From: JASEGV01 sp947085285
GTDB taxonomy: Bacteria > Bacteroidota > Ignavibacteria > UBA10030 > BY39
Assembly (NCBI GenBank): GCA_947085285.1
Contig: CAMTVZ010000229.1
Span: forward strand, 1 to 14,848
Length of the DNA stretch: 14,848 nucleotides
Reading direction: 5' to 3'
The position numbers and the translations under genes are program-made. Below, piece after piece: positions 1-7,041 of the stretch; within the stretch, counting starts at the first letter, position 1, and each line of letters starts with the position of its first letter. The notes under the pieces are model-generated. The model did not search any database and was not told the origin of the DNA. It saw only the letters and a program-made list of their open reading frames with translations.

Positions 1-444
1 CGGAGTTATTGTAAATCGCTGGCTACCTCCGTAGCTGACATTCACAATTCCTAATGGAGAAATCGTTCCGTTTGGTCCAGCACTCGATGTTATAGTGTAT
101 TGATTGATTGCAAAGACTGCTCTGATTGTATGATTTGCAGTAACATTATTGAATGTGTAGCTCGTTGTTGAATCGACTCTCACTCCGTTTACGATGATAC
201 TATCTACATAGTAACCAGTGTTCGGAGTTATTGTAAATCGCTGGCTACCTCCATAGCTGACATTCACAATTCCTGATGGAGAGATTGTTCCGTTTGGTCC
301 AGCACTCGATGTTATAGTGTATTGATTGATTGCAAAGACTGCGTGAATAGTATGATCTTCTATCACATTAACAAATGTGTAGCTCGTTGTAGAGTCGACG
401 AAGGTGTCATCTACATAAACGCCACTAATATAATAGCCCACTTC
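1..444 (-). repeat. 222-bp tandem repeat coding for InlB-B-like domains
   Basis: The bases repeat with an exact 222-bp (74-codon) period: the sequence beginning cggagttatt at 1 recurs at 223. Comparing 1-120 with 223-342 shows only four differences (positions 31, 53, 61 and 64), about 97 percent identity. The next interval, 121-222 against 343-444, is clearly more diverged. The array continues past the left edge, so the copy number is unknown. Confidence 0.9.
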
Positions 445-999
445 AGGGATAATTGAAAAATTTTGATTAGACCCAACAGGGACTTGAACATTACCTGAAG
501 GATCAATAATTCCACCTGAACTAGCACTTGCAAAAATTGTTACGTAATCAGGCGGAATATATATTGTATCAGATGAAATCTCGGGATTGATGCTATTATT
601 TAATATATTTGTAGCAGTAAATAGGTTTAGCATATCTCCCGAAAAGTTGTTACTACTAATGCTATACTGTTGTTCAAATTGATTTCTTTCTGGTAAAATA
701 GACTGTCTGTTATTTGGCTTAGGAATATTGCTTTGAGAAATTTTTCGAATTGGACTTAAATTGGATAATCCATTGCAGACCGTAGTATATAAGTTTTTCG
801 GTTCAATATGTTCTCTAAACTTTGCAAGATATGATAGCCTGGCCTGTTCGACGTAAACATTGTTTGATTTTACTACATCGTTGATTAACTCATTATCAGT
901 TTTTGATAGAGTCGCATCGGCTGAATTATAATTCAGTACAAACTGCGATAAAATAAGTAAAAGTAATAATTGTATTTTTTTATTCATTTTTGTTTTCAT
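1..999 (-). CDS. Secreted protein with InlB-B-like tandem repeats (3' end outside the window)
   Basis: The first 333 codons of a longer gene, open to the left edge. I read the frame from ATG at 997-999. The protein starts with a signal peptide (basic MKTKMNKK, then a Leu/Ile-rich core, likely cleaved around residue 29 after SADA). Residues 30-152 are Asn/Ser-rich without a domain I recognise. From residue 153 come at least three 74-residue repeats: 153-226 (divergent), 227-300, and a partial third from 301. Each has the pattern YTITSSAGPNGTISPSG, SQRFTITPNTGYYVDSIIVNG and TTSYTFNNVTANHTI of the divergent InlB B-repeat (Flg_new_2-like) domain. Such proteins are exported and extracellular. A C-terminal sorting or anchor signal, if present, lies outside the window. 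The start has a GAGGT site overlapping the receiver stop. Confidence 0.85.
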   Translation of the reverse strand, partial: MKTKMNKKIQLLLLLILSQFVLNYNSADATLSKTDNELINDVVKSNNVYVEQARLSYLAKFREHIEPKNLYTTVCNGLSNLSPIRKISQSNIPKPNNRQSILPERNQFEQQYSISSNNFSGDMLNLFTATNILNNSINPEISSDTIYIPPDYVTIFASASSGGIIDPSGNVQVPVGSNQNFSIIPEVGYYISGVYVDDTFVDSTTSYTFVNVIEDHTIHAVFAINQYTITSSAGPNGTISPSGIVNVSYGGSQRFTITPNTGYYVDSIIVNGVRVDSTTSYTFNNVTANHTIRAVFAINQYTITSSAGPNGTISPLGIVNVSYGGSQRFTITP

Positions 1000-1006
1000 A
1001 ATATTT

Positions 1007-1384
1007 TTACCTCACAAAATCATCATTCAATTGTAAAGCGTTATTTATCCTTTTTAAAAATAAGTTAGGTTCAAATGGTTTTTGAATATAATCGAATGCT
1101 CCGTATTTTATTGCCAACGTAGAAGATTCGATTGATGGGTAGCCAGTGATCATAATTACTTTGGCATTTGGGTTAATGTTTTTAATATTGCGTAGAACTT
1201 CGAAACCACTCATACTTGGTATCCCTATATCAAGAAGTACAAGGTCAATATCATGTTGTTGGAATATTGATATACCATACGGTCCATCGGCAGTCGCATA
1301 AACAGTATGTCCAGCGTCTATCAAAATCGACCGTTGTAGGGCAAGTTGAAGTTCGTCATCTTCAATTATTAATATATTACTCAT
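1007..1384 (-). CDS. Stand-alone response-regulator receiver domain (CheY-like)
   Basis: Single phospho-receiver domain of 125 residues with no output domain. All key residues are present: acidic pair D9/D10 (IIEDDELQ), phospho-acceptor D52 (LLDIGIPSMSGFEVL), T80 in VIMITGYPS and K102 in YIQKPF. Such isolated receivers relay phosphate to or bind another protein. Its cognate histidine kinase is not in the window. It is the only signalling gene in the run, placed between the last glycosyltransferase (32 nt gap) and the secreted repeat protein (7 nt gap), so it may tune export or production of the surface product by protein contact rather than by DNA binding. A weak AAAGG sits 13 nt before the ATG. 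Confidence 0.95.
   Translation of the reverse strand: MSNILIIEDDELQLALQRSILIDAGHTVYATADGPYGISIFQQHDIDLVLLDIGIPSMSGFEVLRNIKNINPNAKVIMITGYPSIESSTLAIKYGAFDYIQKPFEPNLFLKRINNALQLNDDFVR
1009..1013 (-). promoter_or_regulatory. Shine-Dalgarno site of the repeat-protein gene
   Basis: GAGGT on the minus strand lies 9 nt before the ATG at 999 and overlaps the last codon and stop of the receiver gene, so the two genes are probably translated together. Confidence 0.65.
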
Positions 1385-1416
1385 TTATTTTAAATAACCT
1401 TTCATTAAATCAATTA

Positions 1417-2640
1417 TTATTCATGTTGGTCATCGGATATCCGCTCACGAGTTGTTCTTACCCATTCATCTTTTTTGTTGTTCCGGAATATTTTAAAGTA
1501 TAATAAAAACTTCCAAACAATATACTTAGGAATAAATACAAATGCTTTATATAGCATTAAATCTGCTCGTGCTGCATATAATCCAATCAATACGTGAGCG
1601 ATGGCTGCAAAAATAACAATACTCCATAACATGATGAATGTTTTTGAAAATGCTATCCCCATAAATAATAGAACTAGATTAATTAATAACATTAGCACTG
1701 CAAAAGCAACAGAATTCACAAATGGAGGAGTTATCAATTCGATGAAAGCATCAAAAGTTCGGAGCGATAACTTTTTTATTGAATAACGAAGTAGTTTAAC
1801 GCCATATTTTTTTATTATTGGAAACCTACCTCGCTCCCATCGCGCACGTTGAGATTCCGCATTTTTAGCCGACTTTGGCATTGTTGCATATACAATCGCC
1901 TCTGGTGCAAAATCGACATTGATTCCATGTAACAAAAGTATTAATCCATACTCTAAATCTTCATTTAGCGAATATGTATTCCAAGGAACTTCCTTCAAAG
2001 TTTTTGCAGTAAAACACATTCCGTTGCCCCGAACCCCAGCGCTGCAATTTATAACTTTTCGACCGAGAGGGCGGACAAAGTTGTAAAGCATAAAACCGAG
2101 TCGAGTTACTTCTGAACTCCAAGAATCCGGTTGTGGTGCAACAAGGTCGGCGGTCTGAATTGCTTCTGAACCTTTATTAATATAAAAATTGAGTACACCT
2201 AAAAAATTTTTAGAAACTATGCTATCAGCATCTATAATTGCTATTGCATCATAAGTACATTTTTTTTGGAAGAGTAAATCTATACACCAGCGCAAAGCAT
2301 ATCCTTTTCCACGATTTATTTCATCGAACCTTTCGTAAACTGTTGCTCCATGCTTCCTGGCAATCTCAGCAGTGAGGTCTGTGCAATTGTCAGCAACTAC
2401 AATTACATCGAATTTATCTCTTGGGTAATCGACCTCAAAAAGACTCTTAAGAGTTTTACCAATTGAGATTTCTTCGTTATGAGCAGGAATAATCATCGCA
2501 AATTTAAGTTGATTATCCGTTTTAAAATTTATTAACTTTTTGTAGAACAATCCAAGGATGCTTAGGGAAAAAAGATATAGAAAAATGCATCCAAAGATGA
2601 AAATAAAAACTATTTCGATGATAATTATGAATGATTCCAT
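1417..2640 (-). CDS. Membrane-anchored family 2 glycosyltransferase (GT-A fold)
   Basis: Integral membrane inverting glycosyltransferase, 407 residues. One long N-terminal hydrophobic segment (about 4-32), a cytosolic GT-A domain, and at least two C-terminal membrane helices (about 308-330 and 334-356), with a possible third near 366-385. Catalytic features are complete: IIPAHNEE (50-57), VVADNCTD (81-88), IIDADS (135-140) as the DxD motif, NEDLEYG (226-232) carrying the ED base, and QRARW (264-268). The QxxRW motif and C-terminal helices are typical of processive or membrane-coupled synthases such as the PgaC/IcaA and hyaluronan/cellulose-like groups, and its size is close to PgaC. Whether it is processive is not established. 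It may polymerise a chain or add a residue at the membrane. A weak AAGAG lies 12 nt before the start. Confidence 0.88.
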   Translation of the reverse strand: MESFIIIIEIVFIFIFGCIFLYLFSLSILGLFYKKLINFKTDNQLKFAMIIPAHNEEISIGKTLKSLFEVDYPRDKFDVIVVADNCTDLTAEIARKHGATVYERFDEINRGKGYALRWCIDLLFQKKCTYDAIAIIDADSIVSKNFLGVLNFYINKGSEAIQTADLVAPQPDSWSSEVTRLGFMLYNFVRPLGRKVINCSAGVRGNGMCFTAKTLKEVPWNTYSLNEDLEYGLILLLHGINVDFAPEAIVYATMPKSAKNAESQRARWERGRFPIIKKYGVKLLRYSIKKLSLRTFDAFIELITPPFVNSVAFAVLMLLINLVLLFMGIAFSKTFIMLWSIVIFAAIAHVLIGLYAARADLMLYKAFVFIPKYIVWKFLLYFKIFRNNKKDEWVRTTRERISDDQHE

Positions 2641-2654
2641 GTTATATAGTACTC

Positions 2655-3854
2655 TTAAAACCCATGTGTATTTTTAAAGTAAAAATATTTATTAGCCAGA
2701 AATCGATAGATTCGATAATATTTTAATTTATGAAAAAGAAAATAAAGGATTTTTGGGATGAATCCACGATTGAAAATAAATATTTCATCAAATCGATCGA
2801 ACGTTGAAGTCCATTTGGATTTGACTGGGATATGACCCCATAAGAGATTAATCTCTTGGAGTTTCTCTTCAAAGTATTTATTAAAAGCATAATATGATAG
2901 AAGGTGCCCTGGTGAATACTTAGCAAAATTTTCATCATAAGTACTAACGAGAGATTCAATTTTACCTGAGTATGTAATACTCAAGTCGTAAGCAATACCT
3001 TTCCCATTTAACTCAAGTATCCAGAGTCTTAACATACCATTCTCGCTGCAGACTTTAGCAAGTTTTGGAAAAAAATCTTTATACATACTATGATAAACCG
3101 ACAATCCATGTTTTGATTTCCAACTCGAGCGTTCAATGTCGGCGAGAGTTTTAAAAGCAGTTTCAAGACTGGTAGGCGAATTAATATCCAAGTATTTCAA
3201 GTTACCTGAACGCATAATTTTTTTTTCAAGCGATTTAAATTTTTTTAAAAAATTTGATCCTCTTTGTTGACAATATTCATTCCAAGTTGTATCAATTGGG
3301 ATGCGGGCATTTAGAAAGACTCTTCTTCTATGGAACGAAAACCGTTGTTCCTTTGATATACACTCCAAAACGGGAATTGATGAAGAGTTGGAGTTAATGG
3401 GATGCAAACGCAGATATTTCCACCCTTTTATATTATTTTTCAGATACGAAAAAATCGTTGATAATACTTCATTATGTCGTTTAGTTTTTATAATAAAATC
3501 AAGCGACCCTGCGAGATTGGAAGGCGAATAAGCAAATCGCATCATCGATATAAATTCAATCTTGCGGATTTTTATTCCAGCTATTGATATTTCTACTTCC
3601 ATTAGTGGGGCTAAACCAATCAGCTCTTCGTTTTCACGGACGGCGAGAATCAATAGTTTTTTGTTCGAAGAATTAAAACATGACCACCAGGTCGTTAGCC
3701 ATTCGTAAGTAAGATAAGCTGTAGGCGATTCACTTTTCGAGAGCAATGCATTCCACTCGGGTTTTATTTGCTGAAGTTCTTCGATAGAATTAATTTCTTT
3801 CACCGATAATTCGGAATTTATATTTATCTCTTGTTTATTAATTTTCGTATCCAT
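2655..3854 (-). CDS. CelD-type GNAT acyltransferase with LWGH motif (GNAT-B)
   Basis: Acetyltransf_6/CelD-family protein of 399 residues and the paralog of GNAT-D. Elements in order are PEWNALL (32-38), YEWLTTWW (50-57), LIGLAPLM (78-85), KIEFISM (98-104), IERSSWKSKHG (240-250) matching the CelD SWK helix, KYSPGHLLS (312-320) in the donor-binding turn, and EINLLWGHIPVKSKW (334-348) in place of the usual D-x-x-x-G-x-x-x-YK segment. The tail (PKILYFLFHKLKYYRIYRFLANKYFYFK) is strongly aromatic and basic. The start lies 17 nt inside GNAT-C, after an A-rich stretch without a Shine-Dalgarno site, so translation probably depends on coupling to GNAT-C. Fourteen nt separate it from the family 2 glycosyltransferase downstream. 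Confidence 0.83.
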   Translation of the reverse strand: MDTKINKQEININSELSVKEINSIEELQQIKPEWNALLSKSESPTAYLTYEWLTTWWSCFNSSNKKLLILAVRENEELIGLAPLMEVEISIAGIKIRKIEFISMMRFAYSPSNLAGSLDFIIKTKRHNEVLSTIFSYLKNNIKGWKYLRLHPINSNSSSIPVLECISKEQRFSFHRRRVFLNARIPIDTTWNEYCQQRGSNFLKKFKSLEKKIMRSGNLKYLDINSPTSLETAFKTLADIERSSWKSKHGLSVYHSMYKDFFPKLAKVCSENGMLRLWILELNGKGIAYDLSITYSGKIESLVSTYDENFAKYSPGHLLSYYAFNKYFEEKLQEINLLWGHIPVKSKWTSTFDRFDEIFIFNRGFIPKILYFLFHKLKYYRIYRFLANKYFYFKNTHGF

Positions 3855-5022
3855 TAGACTTATTTTTTTTCTTAAACGATTTTCTTATAAATCTTGAAAA
3901 TGGATTATAATCCCAAAACGATAGAAAGAATTGCCGGCATTCCTGAAGAAAGATGAAAAATATTGCAATTGAAGAACGAGAATTCTTAGCCCATATTTCG
4001 ACTTTCCCAAAATAATTGTCTTCTCCGCCAAGTTGATATTTATACCTTTCTGTACCGCCTTGAAAATCGAATTCCTTAAAGCCAGCTTTGATAGCATCTT
4101 TAATTACATAGCTGAGAAGAATTTTACCCGGACTGTATCGTTTGAGTTCGTGGCGTGGGTCCATTCCACTGAGATAGAAACAACACACCGGATAGTCAAA
4201 AAACGCATATACAGCAGCAAAGCGTATATCATCTTTTTTGAAAAAGTAAAGCCTGGTATCTTTGTGATCGTATGAAGTAGTTGTTATCTTCTCTAAAAAC
4301 GTTTTAAATTTACTTGATGCTTTGAAAAAACCATCAAATCCTTTTTCTTGCCAGGCAAGTGTATGTAGTTTAACAAAGTCATAGTAATCGTTAGTTGTAA
4401 TCTGTGAATTTTTCAATACTTCAACTTCAGCCCCGTATTTAAAAAGCGATTTTGTTCTACGTGTTATCATGGTTTTTTCTGTGGGGGAAAGTTTTGAGAG
4501 ATATGCATCCCAATTTTCAGGAAGATTCATCATAACTCGAATTACTGCATTTGGGATATAACGCACATTAAAATTATATTCTTTCAGCTTATGCAGGCAA
4601 TCGGTTATAAAATCTGATGATGGGGAAAATCCGAAGAGAGAGACCATGTCAATGCGCCCAGAATGTAACTCATCCGCGATAGTTTGAACAACAGATGTAA
4701 GAAAATCTTGATACTTGTCGCAACGGATGAGTGGTTTGTACTCAGCATAAGCTTGAAAGGCACCGATAAATCGGAGGCGAGTAAGACTTAATGGCCCAAT
4801 CTTTAGTTTTTCAATGAAAAGTGGAAAAATTCCAAATAATTCTGAATTGTCTCTAGCGGTTACAATGAACAATTCATCATTATCCTTAGCATACAAATTC
4901 CACCATTCATTACTCCATTGATATGATTGGAAAATATTTCCTCTCATTTCCGAATGGAATTTTATCCAATCGTTTTCAAACGATTTCAGCTCTGTATTTG
5001 TTCGAATTATTTTTATTTGCAT
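3838..5022 (-). CDS. CelD-type GNAT acyltransferase (GNAT-C)
   Basis: Acetyltransf_6 family protein, 394 residues. The N-terminal half contains YQWSNEWW (34-41) and LFGIFPLFIE (62-71). The C-terminal half contains LHTLAWQEKGFDGFF (219-233), RYSPGKILL (295-303) and FDFQGGTERYKYQLGG (318-333), close to the canonical D-F-x-x-G-x-x-x-YK signature. It is more like GNAT-A than like B or D: both have an LH-x3-W helix followed by GFF. The C-terminus (IAIFFIFLQECRQFFLSFW, then RFIRKSFKKKNK) is hydrophobic then basic and may hold the protein at the membrane. Its last 17 nt overlap the GNAT-B start. An A8 run near its 3' end could allow slippage. The closest known roles are N-acyl transfer to amino sugars or FemAB-like aminoacyl transfer; which applies is not decidable here. 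Confidence 0.83.
   Translation of the reverse strand: MQIKIIRTNTELKSFENDWIKFHSEMRGNIFQSYQWSNEWWNLYAKDNDELFIVTARDNSELFGIFPLFIEKLKIGPLSLTRLRFIGAFQAYAEYKPLIRCDKYQDFLTSVVQTIADELHSGRIDMVSLFGFSPSSDFITDCLHKLKEYNFNVRYIPNAVIRVMMNLPENWDAYLSKLSPTEKTMITRRTKSLFKYGAEVEVLKNSQITTNDYYDFVKLHTLAWQEKGFDGFFKASSKFKTFLEKITTTSYDHKDTRLYFFKKDDIRFAAVYAFFDYPVCCFYLSGMDPRHELKRYSPGKILLSYVIKDAIKAGFKEFDFQGGTERYKYQLGGEDNYFGKVEIWAKNSRSSIAIFFIFLQECRQFFLSFWDYNPFSRFIRKSFKKKNKSNGYEN
3863..3870 (-). repeat. A8 homopolymer tract before the GNAT-B start
   Basis: Eight As on the minus strand lie in codons Lys-Lys-Asn near the 3' end of GNAT-C, 8 nt upstream of the GNAT-B ATG. Loss of one A would keep reading through into the GNAT-B frame (Lys-Ile-Ser-Leu-Met), fusing the two proteins. 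This is a structural observation only; no slippage is shown. Confidence 0.45.
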
Positions 5023-5028
5023 AGTTTA

Positions 5029-5769
5029 TTATTTTCTCAATGTACAGTAAATAATTTCATTCCACCATCTCTGTCGTATCGATTTTGAATGTACTTGAAA
5101 TCCTAAACTCGATAAAATATTCATAAATAATTTGACTTTAGGAGTATCTTCATCAGAATCAATCGCCCGATTAAGAATTAATACACCATCGTCTGCCAAC
5201 AAAGATTTGAATAATCCAATATGATATTTTTGAGTTTCTTCATCCCATCTGGCACTTTCATAAAAAACATCATCAATAATTAGATCGAATTTATTTTGTA
5301 AGTTATTTAGTTTTATTAACGCTTGAGTTGCATCTTCAATAATGATTGAAAGATTATGGATTTTATCAATGGAGAAGTATGTTCTCGCCATTTTCACAAT
5401 TTCAGGATCGTACTCGATTGCGGTAAAAGAATATGGATGATATGATTTATCCAAGAGGTGGACGATAGCACCACCGCCTAATCCGCAGACCAACACACGA
5501 GGATTTTTAGTTATTGGGAACGGGGAACGACTCATATATCCCCAACATTCTCGTTTAACTTCATTCAATTTTCCTCTTGTCATAATGAATGTATGGGTTT
5601 CACCGTTAATAAGTAACTGACGCTCTCTACCAATATCTATAACTTCAATTAAACCTGAAACTGCCGAGGTTGATCGTGCGATTACTTTTGGAGTATGAAA
5701 TATTCTGCGCAATTTAAATTTAATTTTATTGATAGGATATTTCGATATATAATTCTTAATTATTCGCAT
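5029..5769 (-). CDS. Spermidine-synthase-like SAM-fold protein, probable methyltransferase-type
   Basis: A 246-residue Rossmann-fold protein of the spermidine synthase (SpeE) superfamily. A short N-terminal beta region (IEVIDIGRERQLLING, 41-56) matches the SpeE N-domain. The nucleoside-binding core is VLVCGLGGGAIVHLL (92-106), AIEYDPEIVKMARTYF (117-132) with acidic E119, and IIEDATQAL (143-151). The catalytic gate of true spermidine synthases, D-x-[ST]-D-P around the end of strand 4, is here IIDDVFYES (164-172), with no DP and no gate-loop signature. It also lacks polyamine neighbours such as SpeD. I therefore infer a SAM-dependent methyltransferase or other donor-using enzyme rather than an aminopropyltransferase. 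No membrane segment is seen. It lies between GNAT-D (1 nt) and GNAT-C (6 nt), with a weak GGAAA-like site 15 nt before the start. Confidence 0.78.
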   Translation of the reverse strand: MRIIKNYISKYPINKIKFKLRRIFHTPKVIARSTSAVSGLIEVIDIGRERQLLINGETHTFIMTRGKLNEVKRECWGYMSRSPFPITKNPRVLVCGLGGGAIVHLLDKSYHPYSFTAIEYDPEIVKMARTYFSIDKIHNLSIIIEDATQALIKLNNLQNKFDLIIDDVFYESARWDEETQKYHIGLFKSLLADDGVLILNRAIDSDEDTPKVKLFMNILSSLGFQVHSKSIRQRWWNEIIYCTLRK

Positions 5770-5770
5770 G

Positions 5771-6997
5771 TTAATAGTTTATATTATTTCCAACCTGGTC
5801 AACTCGTGTATATTCCGAACTGATTAGTCGAATTTTTAATTTACGAAATAATCTATTTTTTAAATCGTTATACTTCCTTCGAATCCGATAAAGCGACAAA
5901 GGGAAAAATAGACAATACAAAATTTTAGCATAAAGAGAATTCTTAAATATAAAAATTTCGTTGTATGGATCTGACGATGGATTCCAACGTTCTTTTGCTA
6001 TTGTATGCCCCCAAAGCATATTTATCTCTCGTATCCCATCATTGAAACAATGTTTAATTTCTTGGGCTAACAACAATTGCCCGGGGCTATAGTCACGGTA
6101 TTCATCATCAATAGCTCCTTTTAGAGTTATTAACGAATGCTTGTACGAAAGATTATAATCGTATGCTATATATTTATCATTCAACTGCAGCAACCAAAGC
6201 TGTAACCAACCGTTTTTGCTGCCAACCTCAATAAAACGTTTATAGAAATCGTTATAAGCTGTAGAATTTATACTCACACCTGTATCCCATTTCCAGCTAT
6301 TCATTTCTATTTTCATCACATTGGGAAACATTTGTAAGATATCGTTGTAAGAGGTAACCAACATATACTCGATTGTCCCGAGTTCATGTAGTTTACGTTC
6401 ATTCGTGCTTAAATATTTTCTGAAATTCCTTGAAAGACTTTTAAAATAAATTTCCCACGATTCGGGTAAACGTATAATAAATGCTGAAAATACTGTGTTG
6501 TTTATAGATTTATAGCTGTATATTTTTGCCGTTTTCTCGAGCAATGTTAAGGTTATAGAATTTGCCGGGATCGGATTAAGCCGAATGAAATGCCAGCCAT
6601 TGACATTATGATGGAGGTAAGAAATAATATTATGGATTACTTCCTCATGATGATCTTTAATTAAAATGTCGAGTGAAGCGGTGAAACTTGCAGGGGAGTC
6701 GGCATATTTTGCCATCGAAATAAATTCGATTTTGGTTGTGGGAAGAAATAAAAATTTTTCCCGCACAACCATAAAAGGTGCAATACCAATAATTTCCTGG
6801 TCTTTCTTAACGACAAGTATGCACAATTTATTGTTCGGATTTTCAAATAATTTCCACCATAACATCATAAATTCAAATGTTGAACAAACACTATAACTAT
6901 GGTTGCTCTTTACAATTGAATTCCATTCCGTTTTTAGCATCTCAAATTTTTCTATCGTGTTTATCTCTTCAATATCCAATTTATAAGTTTTATCCAT
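5771..6997 (-). CDS. CelD-type GNAT acyltransferase with LWGH motif (GNAT-D)
   Basis: Acetyltransf_6/CelD-family protein of 408 residues. Visible elements are TEWNSIV (23-29), FEFMMLWW (41-48), IIGIAPFM (69-76), KIEFISM (89-95), the IEMNSWK helix (230-236) equivalent to the family SWK segment, DYSPGQLLL (302-310) in the acyl-donor-binding turn, and EINMLWGH (324-331), where the family normally has a D-F-x-x-G-x-x-x-YK pattern. The same LWGH variant occurs in GNAT-B, and the two align along their length (shared KIEFISM, NEIFIF/DEIFIF, PKIL/AKIL), so they are paralogs. The tail after residue 355 is aromatic then basic (LYRIRRKYNDLKNRLFRKLKIR). It sits 1 nt upstream of the methyltransferase-like gene. 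The transferred group and acceptor are unknown. Confidence 0.82.
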   Translation of the reverse strand: MDKTYKLDIEEINTIEKFEMLKTEWNSIVKSNHSYSVCSTFEFMMLWWKLFENPNNKLCILVVKKDQEIIGIAPFMVVREKFLFLPTTKIEFISMAKYADSPASFTASLDILIKDHHEEVIHNIISYLHHNVNGWHFIRLNPIPANSITLTLLEKTAKIYSYKSINNTVFSAFIIRLPESWEIYFKSLSRNFRKYLSTNERKLHELGTIEYMLVTSYNDILQMFPNVMKIEMNSWKWDTGVSINSTAYNDFYKRFIEVGSKNGWLQLWLLQLNDKYIAYDYNLSYKHSLITLKGAIDDEYRDYSPGQLLLAQEIKHCFNDGIREINMLWGHTIAKERWNPSSDPYNEIFIFKNSLYAKILYCLFFPLSLYRIRRKYNDLKNRLFRKLKIRLISSEYTRVDQVGNNINY

Positions 6998-7041
6998 ATT
7001 TGGGGTGCATTCGTAACTATTGTTTCAGGAATCTGTAAAAA
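6998..7041 (-). other. Longest intergenic gap (44 nt)
   Basis: This is the largest non-coding interval in the window. It lies between the ligase-like gene and GNAT-D. I see no convincing hairpin followed by a T-run, no recognisable promoter elements, and no Shine-Dalgarno sequence before the GNAT-D ATG (upstream bases ACCCCAAAT). It therefore reads as an ordinary spacer rather than an operon boundary. Confidence 0.5.

Noticed and set aside
1..444. CRISPR array or transposon repeat at the left edge
   Set aside because: The 222-bp direct repeats have no spacers, keep an exact 74-codon phase in an open frame, and encode InlB-B-like domains.
1417..2640. Poly-N-acetylglucosamine (pgaC/icaA) operon, given a GT2 synthase plus a CE4 deacetylase
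   Set aside because: The deacetylase lacks a signal peptide and is far from the GT2 gene, no outer-membrane porin or PgaD-like protein is visible, and a Wzx-type flippase with two GT4 enzymes points to a lipid-linked glycan pathway.
2723..2959. Short minus-strand ORFs nested in other frames (for example 2723-2959, 3885-4097, 12857-13063, 13731-14057)
   Set aside because: They lie wholly inside well-supported genes in the same direction and have low-complexity translations without domains.
3301..3531. Plus-strand ORFs, such as 3301-3531, 8663-8950, 9439-9774 and 11870-12205
   Set aside because: All lie opposite convincing minus-strand genes with intact domain motifs; their translations show no recognisable domain and no supporting ribosome site or spacing.
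5029..5769. True spermidine synthase (speE)
   Set aside because: The D-x-[ST]-D-P gate motif is absent, the protein is short, and no polyamine gene is nearby, so no gene symbol is assigned.
6998..7041. Promoter or terminator separating two operons
   Set aside because: The 44-nt gap shows no hairpin with T-run and no recognisable promoter elements.
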